Origin: Vigna angularis | Lineage: Eukaryota; Streptophyta; Magnoliopsida; Fabales; Fabaceae | NCBI RefSeq assembly: GCF_016808095.1 | Contig: NC_068973.1 | Location: 37,752,077 to 37,816,076 of the forward strand | Direction: 5' to 3' | DNA: 64,000 bases | Shown here: positions 51,136 through 61,400 of the stretch, piece after piece | Numbering within the stretch: position 1 is the stretch's first letter | Layout: each line of letters begins with the position of its first letter | The notes under the pieces: model-generated | The model's database searches: none | What the model was told of the DNA's origin: nothing | The model's input: the letters and a program-made list of their open reading frames with translations, nothing else | Position numbers and translations under genes: made by a program

Positions 51136-52463
51136 CATCTACCGTATTTGTTTGCTTTTGATTTTTCATTTCTTTTTTGTGATTTGTGGAAGTTAATAAA
51201 TACAAATTTGAGGTTAATCTTTTGAAACGTGCTAATCAAGGATAAAAATGGCTTTAGTGAAAGAACACTGTTTTGAGGTTGTCTTGTAGATGTTGAGAGA
51301 ATCCTGCAACAAAGTTGGGTATTGCTGTTTGGATTCTCTGGTATGTTATGTTCACAGATCTTGTAAGTACTTCAGGATAGTAGCACTTTTTCAGTGACGA
51401 CCATTATTTTTGTTTTTACTCCCACCAAATTTCTAGACATTTTATCCTTTAATTTTTCTCTTTCTTTAAAATTATAAAAATTTAATTTTGTAATGATCAA
51501 AATATTTCTAAAATTAAATTATCAAATGATACATATAGTGTAAAAAAAATTCCAAGTTTTTAAGCGTGACGTAAAATATTCAAATGATAATGTAAAATAG
51601 TAATATTTTAATTATATTTGTTTTGTTTTTAATTTAAAATTCTAATATATATTATTATATTAGTGAGTGTTAAATGAGTGCGATTTTTTTAGGAGTGGCA
51701 AAAATTATTTTCCAATTTTTAATTGTGGAATTTCACATTGCGTTATTTTGTCTCTTCCATCAGTTTTCCATTATTTTTGCTTTCTTTTTCTTATCTTATT
51801 CTCTCAACCACAATATCGGTCGTGAACATTATATTATTCTATCTCTCTTTTAACTTTCACATCTTACATCAAGAATATATAAGATCTAAAATTTAATTGA
51901 TTCAAAATAAAGCAACAATTATGTCTTGTACTACTATTTATCATAAAAATAGTATTTTAGAGTGACTAAGAGTTGGAAAAAAAATATAATGACAATCTCA
52001 AAAACTACGAATAAGTAAGGTGTAATTTGTTAAAAGAAAGTAATGATGAATACAATTACACGTTTGAAAATGAGTTCGGCCAAATTTCAAATATAAGTTT
52101 CAACTTGAATTATTTACAAATTTGATTTGCTATAATTTAAAATATAAATATATCTATTTTAGCTTTGTGATAGAGAGAAATATATTTGAAAGAACAGTTT
52201 ACTTTACCCAATCTATCAAATTCTCCGACAAAAAATAATTATCAATAAAAATTAGTAAATTTTTAAATAAATTTATATAAATTACAATAATTATAAATAG
52301 AAGAATATGTGAATACATATTAATATTCTCTCTATTTTTAATAGTTCCAAATATTTATATACATTATATGCTAATATTTATTTTGGTAAATTTAAAATTA
52401 TAGATACATTTATTAAAAAAATTATAGATCTTAAACTCCCCTCATGCCAAGCATGGGTGTACT
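51136..52463. other. AT-rich intergenic DNA
   Basis: Downstream of the coiled-coil gene. A possible short last exon near 51288 (after CTTGTAG) would stop within two codons. Nothing else is seen. Confidence 0.5.
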
Positions 52464-52987
52464 TAGGGATGGCAACGGGTCGGGTCGGACACGGATAGTG
52501 CCTACCCGCAACCCGACCCGACAAAAAAAAATCCACCCGCTATTCGACCCGCTACCCGCACGGATACCTGCTTAAAAAATATCCGCGGATATTTTAAAAC
52601 CCGCGGATACCCATGGATATCCGCGGATACCCACAAATATCTTAAAAAAATATATTTTAATAAATTATTAAAATAATTTAAATAGAATTACAAAAAATAT
52701 ATAAAATATAATATAAATTAAATTAAATATAAATTTAAATTCAATTTTAATTAAATTTAATCTTGTAAAATATAAATTAATGTTAATTTTAATTAAATTT
52801 AACTTAATAAAATATAAATTAAATTTTTATTTTTATTTTTTGCGGGTAGCGGGTATCTGCGGGTACGGCTAGTATTAAAATATCCGCTACCCGTGGGTTG
52901 CGGGTAGTAAATATCCGCGGGTATCAACTATCCGTCGCGGATTTTATCCGCGGATATCCGCGGGCACGGATTTTTTTTCCATCCCTA
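52464..52987. mobile_element. hAT-type MITE, 524 bp, with 8-bp target duplication
   Basis: Termini TAGGGATGG and CCATCCCTA are inverted repeats. The element is flanked by a perfect direct repeat GGTGTACT (52456-52463 and 52988-52995). Eight-base duplications are typical of hAT transposons. The ends are rich in CGGGTAGCGGGT and ATCCGCGGATAT words that pair between the two halves, so the element can fold into a hairpin; the centre is AT-rich. It encodes nothing. Confidence 0.92.
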
Positions 52988-53079
52988 GGTGTACTGGTAA
53001 AATATTTTTGTAGAAAATAGAGTATTAAAGTTAATATGTGTATTAAAATAATGAGACTAAGTATTTTATTATAAAATAA

Positions 53080-53480
53080 TATTCTAATATAAATAGAATT
53101 TTTTAAACTCGTCTTATCTAAAACACCTTCTATCTCTAAAACACTATTATCTTAAGTATTATAACTCTTTGATCATGAGATACCTAGACGATTAGGAGGT
53201 ACCTAGACGATCACTGCGTCAAGGTTTACAACTTCAACCAATCATTTTGTTGTTTGGAGCAAGTGAGTTTTTGTTCCTTTTCTTAGTATTTTTGGTGAAA
53301 CACTTGATCATGTAAGGAGAATCTGTTTGCATGTGTCAAACATCTTTCTCCTTCAATTCTTGACTCAATTTAGATTTTAAGGTTTGTCTTTAATCGTCAA
53401 TCGCCAATCGATGATATCTAGATTTTCTAGTGGTTCCTTACGGTGTAAGCAACTGTTAAGAATATCTAACTCGGTTTCTT
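53080..53480 (+). repeat. LTR promoter/leader remnant, plus strand
   Basis: TATAAATAGAATTTTTTAAA (from 53087), CTATCTCTAAAACACTATTA and GAGCAA|GTGAGTTTT appear in this order. They match the minus-strand remnant at 8160-8605, including the TATA region and the splice donor. It seems to be part of an old LTR; no internal coding region follows. Confidence 0.5.
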
Positions 53481-54469
53481 GGTATTTTCGTTATCCACAA
53501 ATATATAATTAATGAAATTACAATAATATTTACATTAATAATGAGAAACATTAAAATAAAAAAGTATCCGTCATTAATTTGAGAACAATTTTTAAAAAAA
53601 TGAAGTGCTACAAACTAAACATCTCTCACTTTATTTAGGTCTATAAAATTCTCCTATTAACGTCAGGAATAATTTAAAAAAGATAAAGTAAATGATATTT
53701 TCATTAATTGGTTAGGTGAAATAGTGAGTTCGCGCATCCTTATATACCTCACATTGGCAACTCAAGTATTAAACAGTCTCTTCCGAGACAAAGCTATTCT
53801 CTTCCTCAAATTCATGTTCTTGGTAAGTTTTTCGTATCAGATGCTCACCATTGAAGTTCATCAAAACTTTATTGGTTTTTCAATTCAAAAGAACAAATTA
53901 AGTTGTCTTGATCGTTGCATCATCCTTCTGCATCATTAGCAAGATTGTAAACCGATCAAGTCCAGTTTCTTTTCATATGCCTATCAAAAATAAAAGTCCA
54001 GTTTCTTTATTTTGTGACAAAGACCATAACACGAGATTTTGACACAGAAGACAGCACAGGTGACGATTGGCATTGTAATATAGGTAAGACAGTGTTATAG
54101 ATTACATTAAAATTACGAATTTCAATCCAAATTTTGATGCACATTTTTTATTAAGAAGTTTACATTATTTTCTTGACTTTTCTTGGTTATTTTTCTTTTC
54201 TTTCCTTTCTTGACTTTCATAAAACACCATTCAAGACTTATCTTGAAATCTTGGTAGTCAAGCTTGAAGCACTAGGCCAGATGTATTAGAACTTTATATA
54301 TTTCTTAATTTTTCTTATCCAATGCAATAAATATTCTTTGAGGAAGCTTCATTATATCATAGATTTATCCTGTGGTAAGAATGATAGAATGTGATGAGAC
54401 TGCCACATAGCACATTTTCTAAGAACAGAAAAAACATTACTTCATCAAACTCGCCGTAAAACATTACTT
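53481..54469. other. Intergenic DNA 3' of NdhU
   Basis: No gene supported. The 71-codon frame at 53724-53939 has no recognisable features. Confidence 0.5.
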
Positions 54470-55480
54470 CTATTGGTTTAGTGCAATAGCGATAGACACC
54501 ACAACTCCTAGCACTAACCATCCCAAAGTGAAATACCCAACCAATATCGTTGGTCGAACATCTTCAGTGTCCTGCAATGAGAGTTATGATGACATTCATA
54601 AATAAGAATGTTATTTATTTTGTAACTACAAGTAGATATAGATTATGGGAAACAGAGGTACCAGTTGTGGAGGATCTTCATCTGGGATTTTTGTCTGTGT
54701 TATGTCAACCTCGAACGGCCAAATGAATGTTTCGGTGTTGTTTACTCTGGCCAAACTCCAGTCATAGATTCTTCTTTCTTCTTCTGAGGACAGGATGATG
54801 TATGATTCCTAAACAAAGTAGTTGTTGATCATGAACAAATACCGCAAAAGTGATTCAAATTTTGAATACATATGTGTGTATTACTGACTTTGAGAAGTTC
54901 CAATTTCTTCTCAAGTTCCTCCTCCTCTAGATTCTGAGTCTTCAATTCTTGAATCTTGTTCTTATAGGCAACCCCCACCTGGTTTCAGTTAATAGAGAGA
55001 GGTGTAAAACATAAAATAGATCAGAAGTGAGTGAGTTGAAACAGAAAATCGGATTAAGGTGGTTGGTTCGGACCATGTCAAAGGGACATCCTCGTGGAAC
55101 ACCTAGCCTACCATAATGATCTGCATCTGTAATTGCTGCATTCTAAACTACGTCTTCATCAATTAAAAGCCCATTTGCGCTCTAAATAACAAAATACTAA
55201 ATCAGGTATAAGAGTTCTGCAAAAACTTACGTAAGCCACGGAGAATCCTTTCGACGTTAAGAGCTGAAATTAATGAATAGGGTTCCTTGGGAAGTTCAAT
55301 GGAACTCTCTGAATCTACGCCTGTGTCAGAGGTCTCAGCCGAGGAGCTTCTGATGCGTAACGATCTCCGCTGTTTCACAGTAAAGGAAACGGTGCTTGAG
55401 AAACCAAGTTTTTGGAGCTGAGGGTTTGGAATGTTTTTAGCAGGAAGACATACTGGGGCAGTGGTAGAAGACACAGCCAT
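54470..55480 (-). CDS. NDHU: NAD(P)H dehydrogenase-like complex subunit U, chloroplastic, 216 aa, five exons
   Basis: Exons 55480-55231, 55135-55074, 54978-54889, 54808-54662 and 54571-54470 total 651 nt with agreeing phases. An N-terminal serine- and arginine-rich chloroplast transit peptide (about 1-50) is followed by YSLISALNVERILRGL and a J-like domain (about 85-150) with DHYGRLGVPRGCPFDM and RRIYDWSLAR. The HPD tripeptide of true DnaJ proteins is absent. A C-terminal membrane helix (LVGYFTLGWLVLGVVVSIAI) anchors it in the thylakoid. NdhU is part of the ferredoxin-binding subcomplex of the chloroplast NDH complex, which runs cyclic electron flow around photosystem I. Length is close to the Arabidopsis protein (about 218). 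The assignment rests on nearly full-length resemblance. Confidence 0.93.
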
Positions 55481-55649
55481 CCTTCACCTTTCCTGGAACG
55501 CGCTTCGGCTCTGCTATTATTTTGTTTATTAATCATACATGCATGGTGGGATAAGGTAACACTTCTTTGCCATTAAAAAGTTATCAACAGTGGATTCTCT
55601 CAAACAAACAAATATAATAACACAACAGAGGATTTGGTCAACGAAGGTG

Positions 55650-55721
55650 GTCGTTGTAGTATAGTGGTAAGTATTTCCGCCTGTCACGCGGACGACCCGG
55701 GTTCGATCCCCGGCAACGGCG
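55650..55721 (+). tRNA. tRNA-Asp (GUC)
   Basis: A 72-nt cloverleaf with acceptor GTCGTTG/CAACGGC, anticodon loop CTGTCAC (anticodon GTC) and B box GGTTCGATCCC. The anticodon stem is TCCGC/GCGGA, whereas the neighbouring copy has CCCGC/GCGGG. Both members of that pair are changed, so the stem is intact. It ends in a TTTTT terminator. No intron. Confidence 0.96.
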
Positions 55722-55795
55722 TTTTTATATAGTTTTTAATTAAAACCTTTCTGTTCTTGTAATAAAAATAATATGTTTTAATATTGATCAAGAAT

Positions 55796-55867
55796 GTCGT
55801 TGTAGTATAGTGGTAAGTATTCCCGCCTGTCACGCGGGTGACCCGGGTTCGATCCCCGGCAACGGCG
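55796..55867 (+). tRNA. tRNA-Asp (GUC), second copy
   Basis: Same 72-nt structure with the usual CCCGC/GCGGG anticodon stem and anticodon GTC, followed by TTTTTT. It starts 146 bp after the first copy, which suggests local duplication. Confidence 0.97.
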
Positions 55868-55880
55868 ATGTTTTTTAAAT

Positions 55881-55925
55881 GCCTGTTTTCTATTAGACGA
55901 TTTGTGTTCGATCTCGGCAATGGCG
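55881..55925 (+). pseudogene. Decayed 3' half of a tRNA-Asp
   Basis: GCCTGT, then diverged sequence, then GTTCGATCTCGGCAATGGCG matches the T arm and acceptor end of the two upstream genes with two changes. The 5' half is missing. It appears to be a third, dead copy of the cluster. Confidence 0.75.
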
Positions 55926-57280
55926 TATTTTCAAAATTTTTGGTTCCTTAAGTTCAGTTAGTTTCGTTCGATTCCAAGATTCTTTTCTACCTCTTTTACA
56001 TTTAGAATATCTGCAGCATTTAATATGGCTTATGTGCGGGTTCCAGATACCGAGTTGTTTCTTTTCATTCAATTTTTGTATAATCTTACGTTGAAGGATT
56101 GCATTCGAGTAATATATATCTCTACGTGTGCCCCATCCCATATCAGCATGTCGGAGTTTTTTTTTTTCAATCAGTAATTTTTCATCAACTATTTATCGAG
56201 TTAATTTCTTTTCTTTCTTTTGCTAGTTGCACCACTTCATTTGTAACATTTTTAAGGAAACTTTTTCTCTGATTGTATACCATGCGTTGAATCTTTGGTA
56301 CATATCGGTTTACCTGTCTAATTTAAGATCCATAGCATGATAAATACATTCTGTCCTCACAATGCTAAAGTTCTTTTGTGAAAGTTTGCACTGCCAGCTT
56401 CGAAGGAAGCTAGTCTTTCAACACACACAGTTGTTTTTACAAATTCCTTAAAGAAACATCGAGAACTTGATCACGGTAGATGCTGAGCAGAACTAAATAA
56501 AAACGTAGTGATGTTTACATAACTCGTTTTTTTACATATGACAATTCTTCTTTACATAACTGGTTACAGGCATCAGTTACCATCAATAAGACTCATTCAC
56601 CATGGTAGGTGTTTTGTCTTTGTAGTTTACATTCAAAACCCAGTACTCCACATAAATCTAAGAGCTTCATTACACTTTAAACATTTTAATTTTTCAAATC
56701 ACTGTAATTTAGAATCACAAAACATAATTGAAATGTGCATACAACAAAAGAACTTGATTGACTGATTACCAAATTGACAAGTTAACAGTTCAATGGACAT
56801 CTCAGATTATGCTGATATCTACAACCACAACAAAATCATCACTGTTTCAAATTGAAACTGAAAACGAAAGTTCCAGATTCATTTCTGGGCATGACGTGGC
56901 TTACTGTCTCTGGGGTGAGGTTTTCATAAACAGAACGAAGTCGAGGATAAATTTTTCTATACTAAATATTGTTTTACCAACACAGTGAAGGCTGAACTCA
57001 TGACATATTTGTTAGTAGTGTGAATGAAGATTTCAAAATTCTGATAATAGTTCATCATAGTTTTTGATCCACAGACTGTGTGGTTCATTTAATAAAAAAC
57101 ACAAAACATAAACATGTTGAACCCCGGATCAAACGCAGTTATTATATATTATAACGTTAAGAAGCACGGGGAGGGTACAAAATAAGGTGCAGAAAAAGAA
57201 GCAGTGGCATAAACTTACATGAAGTAAGAAATGAGAACAGGGACAAAAAGGCAGAGAAATGAAAAGAAGTAGATCATAGT
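55926..57280. other. Intergenic DNA between tRNA cluster and PsbX
   Basis: No gene recognised; holds the PsbX 3' region. Confidence 0.5.
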
Positions 57281-57646
57281 TTAAGTCCTCTTAACCGGAT
57301 CAAAGTTGGCAACTCCAACAACTGCTCCAAGTATGGCTACCAGCACGATCCCACCGGCGAAGATGCTGAGTAGAAAGTTCTTGAGAGAAGGGGAGAAATC
57401 GGATCCAGCAGCATTGGCCACCTCTGGGATCACCATAGAGGCTGTGAAGGTTGCGGCTGTGAGTCCCGTCACTGCCTTCTCCTTCAAAGATGCATTAATT
57501 TGAAGGTTGGAGCTTGACGGTGGCTTTTTTGAGAAGGTTCTCTTTGGTTGTGGTGAGGGCAATGGCCTGAAGAAGGCTTGAGATGAAGGCTTGCGGTGCG
57601 TGACAGAGGTCAGAGACAAAGCCACCGGAACGGAAGCAGAAGCCAT
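57281..57646 (-). CDS. PSBX: Photosystem II reaction centre protein X, nuclear-encoded, 121 aa
   Basis: A single exon starting at the ATG of [10 protein letters not shown]. Residues about 1-50 form a chloroplast transit peptide rich in Ser, Pro, Lys and Arg. A second hydrophobic targeting stretch ([20 protein letters not shown]) ends in an AxA-type site. The mature protein of about 41 residues begins [20 protein letters not shown], has one membrane helix and ends [12 protein letters not shown], the family's hallmark C terminus. PsbX is a small membrane subunit of photosystem II near cytochrome b559 that affects quinone exchange. Precursor length fits (Arabidopsis about 116). Light-type promoter motifs lie upstream at 57733-57799. 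Confidence 0.97.
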   Translation of the reverse strand: MASASVPVALSLTSVTHRKPSSQAFFRPLPSPQPKRTFSKKPPSSSNLQINASLKEKAVTGLTAATFTASMVIPEVANAAGSDFSPSLKNFLLSIFAGGIVLVAILGAVVGVANFDPVKRT

Positions 57647-57732
57647 CTCAGGAGTTGCCTTGGTCTGAACTGAAGATTCTGCTCATGAGGTTGAAGCTCA
57701 GAGAATGGATGATGAAATTGAGATTTTGTGCT

Positions 57733-57799
57733 AACGTGGCACTTGTAGGTTATCCTACGTGGGATATTCTCTACTTGCTATTGGGAGGATAACGTTATC
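57733..57799 (-). promoter_or_regulatory. PsbX upstream ACGT and I-box cluster
   Basis: On the minus strand, 90-155 bp before the ATG, there are CCACGTAG and GCCACGTTAG (ACGT-core, G-box-like), GGATAAC (I-box-like) and the perfect 12-bp palindrome GATAACGTTATC (57788-57799). G-box plus I-box groups are typical of light-regulated photosynthesis genes. Use is inferred. Confidence 0.5.
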
Positions 57800-58373
57800 A
57801 TAATCTGCAACATCATCCTATTAACACCTCATATGTAAGGGTCAAAACTCTTCTCAAAAGAAAACTGTTACTACCTGGTTAGAAGAATGGTAGAAACTAA
57901 TACTACTTTTTATTTCTTAATTAAATAACTAAGTTCATGAAATCACTTAACAAAGTAAAATTTAACTACCATAAAAAGCTGTTAATTTTATTTTCTTTAA
58001 AAAGCTGTTCATTTATAGTTTGTGTATTTCTCTGGTCATGATTGATCTTTGGGAGGAACAAAATGGCCTAATACAAACAAATCATGAACAGTAGAAATTA
58101 CTTGACTCATTCTCATGCTTCCATCATGTCATCAGAAACAGGGTTGGATAGAGCTCAAATGTGGGGAGAAATTTTTACATTGGATCCACTTGAAGGTTCG
58201 TACAAGATTCTTGAATTCATAATTTCTTAATCTTAATATGTGGGAAACAAATTGCTAATACTAAGCCCAGTATGTATACTAAAGCACCACTCTCAATTAT
58301 CACCAATTAAATCAAGGAATGGTATTTGACGGATGAAATGAAACATAAAAAGGCAGACGTGTATGCAGTTGAT
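57800..58373. other. Intergenic DNA
   Basis: Between PsbX (5' side) and the MSL gene (3' side). Nothing recognised. Confidence 0.5.
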
Positions 58374-61300
58374 TCATGTAACCCTAGGGTCTGGCTCCAT
58401 ATGTCTGAGATGAATGGCTTGTGGAAGAAGGTTGTATCTGATGTTGAGTTCTTCAAAAATCTTCTTTATTTCCATCACCAATTCAGTTCTTCTCTTGTTT
58501 TTCTCCCCAAACTCTTGAAAGTTCATTGTGTGGGTAACGTATATACCCATCTTAATTTTGTTTACGTCTTCGATCTCCTTCACTACTAACCCATGATTAG
58601 GGTGCCAGTACTGTGGGTTTCTCTCCAGGTACCTTAATTATATAAAAACAAAATTAGAACAAATAACTGAGGGCATGACAGGAATAAGAGTTTATCCGAA
58701 TTTGGTGATAAAACTGCAGTCATTTTTCAAATTTCCTGATTGAGATGCACACTTTCACTTGCAATAAGTCACAGTCAAATTTATTTTCAATATACTAATT
58801 CACAATATAACACACTTCATTTGGTAAACCCTTGAAAGCATGTATTAAAATGTTTATGTTTCCTTTATCTGTTCATATGTTGTTACATGATCCATGAATG
58901 AACAAATAATACTCATTTATGCATGAAGATACAATTAGCTTACCTCTTTACTCTTTCTCTCAGTGCCCCAATTTTCTCAGCTGGTGTTGTAAAATCAATG
59001 GAGAACTCTACACGGTCACCCATATCTGGGCTTCTGTAATAGTTGCTAATCGGTTTCATAGCCAAGACAGAATTTGGATAGTACACTTTTTCATTGTTAA
59101 GCTTCAAGAAGACTGTTGTCAATATGTTCATTTCTTCAACCAATAGCTGCAATATTAGTAGGATGCATTAATATGCAAATCTCAAACAAGGAAACAAAAT
59201 GTAGTGGCCATAGATTACCTCAACCCCATCAACAACACATCGATCACCAACATCAAACGGATGCATCACAAACACGAAGATGATAGCTTCAAATATGTTC
59301 TTACAAGTGTTTCCAAACATGAAAGCTGCAAGTACTAGCTGGGAAGATAGAAACACAAGTACTTTCGTTGTTGCAATCTCCATTAGTAGAAGCCACACAA
59401 TTACGGTCACAACTACTAGGATTACTGTCACGAGCTTGTTTAGTTGTCTCACAGCAGTTTTGGTGTCGCTTAAGGCATGTGCCAATGCTTTGCGTTCCTG
59501 ATATACCTTCAACTGAAAAACACAAACAATAACAAACATTATGGAGTGATATGTTTGCAACCCAAACAGAGTTTAAATCCTTTCATTATCATGACAATTT
59601 TTTAGATGGGCATATGTTGGAGACCTTACCAACCAGTCTGTTAAGGACTTCCTGGTAATCTGCCCTGTTTCTGCTTCAGCCAGTAGGGGATATACCATCC
59701 TCACTTCTTCCTTAATCATGAACCTTCTTAGTTCTTCCTCGTCAATGTACCTATTCATAGTGACAGAACGATTTAGGAGAAACAACAGAGGCAAATATCA
59801 CAAAAAAGGAGAATTATAAATACACTTCATAAGCATCGTGAATTGGAGCCATGCTAAAAAAATGTCTTTTGAATTGAACACTTCGGCGATATATATCGTA
59901 GGAGTGTTGTATGTGTGTCAGTGTCCGAACTTCATAGACTAGAAGTGACAGTGGATATACTTACGTGCAACCGGGGGGAGCAACATTCCTGAAAATGTGA
60001 TAGGCTGCAGCAGTTGCTTCCATCTCATTAGTAATCTCTTTATCAGTCTGTTCATTTTCTCCATCATCAAAACTTTCATCTAGTGCACTAGAGATTGTGG
60101 ACAGCCTTGAATTTGTCATTGCATCTACCAAGACCTTCATAGTCCATGCAGAAACCTTCTCTTGTTTCATATGGTGAAGCTTCGCAATATCAATGGTTTC
60201 TTTCTTCATTCCACCCTTACCATCTGTACTCCTGAAACTAAAGTGACCAACACTGATTGATTTCCCAATCTTCTCAGCCTCTTCTACAAGTGGAGGCCCA
60301 GAGAGAGTCTGCAGAATGTACTGGTGGAAAAGCGTTTCTTGAATTCGATCAAAGAAAGATTTAACATGAAAATTTGACGCCAAAATCTTGAGCAACAATG
60401 TCTTCATGAACCACAGGAATGCACCAATGAGGAGGGAAGCAAGAGTCCATGTTACCCCATTCAAAATCTTTGTGGCCAATTCAGATCGGTCCACCCCCCG
60501 GTTAATCAACAGCACCCATGTGAGAAGAACCAAACCAAGCCAAATGAAGAACTGGACACACTTCTTCAGTCCATGGACAAAATACAGCACCTTTTTCCTC
60601 AACAAAAAGTTCGTCTCAATCAAGAAAACAATAATGCGCATGAACCATCTGGTGACCAACATTCCGCAAAAGGTCACCATCACAAGCACACACCATCTCC
60701 AAATCCCCAAACCCCAAATCTCCGTTCTTTTAAGTTTTCCAACTGTTAAACTAGCCACCAAGGTACTTGTAATGCACACGAACACAAACCATTCAGACAA
60801 AACCTTAACTGTCACTCTTCTACTACGTTTGCTTTTACTCAATTCAACTTTTCTGTAAATGAGTTCATCGAAATCCTCCCCACCAGCCGGCCCGGGAGAC
60901 GCCATCAACGGCGTCTTAGGAGTGATCACAGAAAGGATGGAGACTGTTCGACTAATAGTTCCAGGTTTATTGTTAATAGGCGATGCTTTATATGGTGAAC
61001 CAACACCCAAATTTTCTTGCAAAGTTGAGGTACCATTCTCTTCTAAAAGAGTCCCATCAACAGGGTAAGGCTGTTCACCAAACCTTGATTTGGGTTTGGA
61101 ATACACTGACCTTGTGAGTGATTTTCTCCGGGTGAGATTGGCGCTGGAAACGGGAATCTTTGGGGGCTTGTTTGGGCTTGGCATGAACCTTATCTCAGGG
61201 GAAGCACAGTTCAAAGGTGGCGACTTTACAGAAAACTCGTCGTTTAACATTCTGTGGGGCGAATTCCCCCTGCTCTGCTGCTTTGGCATCAAAGATTCAC

Positions 61301-61400
61301 CACCACCCTCATTTGGAATCGCCACCATAACTTCCCTTTTCTTCTCAGCCAAGCTCACATCGCCGCCTTGAAGACCTTGCTTCTTAAAATTAGCATCCAT
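58374..61400 (-). CDS. MSL10: MscS-like mechanosensitive ion channel (MSL10 type), 770 aa, five exons
   Basis: Exons 61400-59965, 59750-59630, 59512-59219, 59146-58944 and 58632-58374 total 2,313 nt with agreeing phases. A long cytosolic N terminus (about 1-200, rich in Ser, Pro and Lys) precedes several membrane helices (about 205-345, e.g. WFVFVCITSTLVASLTVGKL). A soluble linker follows, then the MscS core with two helices: LVTVILVVVTVIVWLLLMEI and the pore-side segment VLAAFMFGNTCKNIFEAIIF. After these come HPFDVGDRCVVDG, the beta domain and LLPQAIHLRHMEPDPRVT at the C terminus. MSL8-10 proteins are plasma-membrane stretch-gated channels; MSL10 also signals cell death through its N terminus. 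The exact paralogue (MSL9 or MSL10) cannot be fixed from sequence alone. The length is slightly above Arabidopsis MSL10 (about 734). Confidence 0.93.

Noticed and set aside
55684..55920. 78-codon minus-strand frame across the tRNA genes
   Set aside because: It is the reverse complement of the two tRNA genes and their spacer, not a protein gene.
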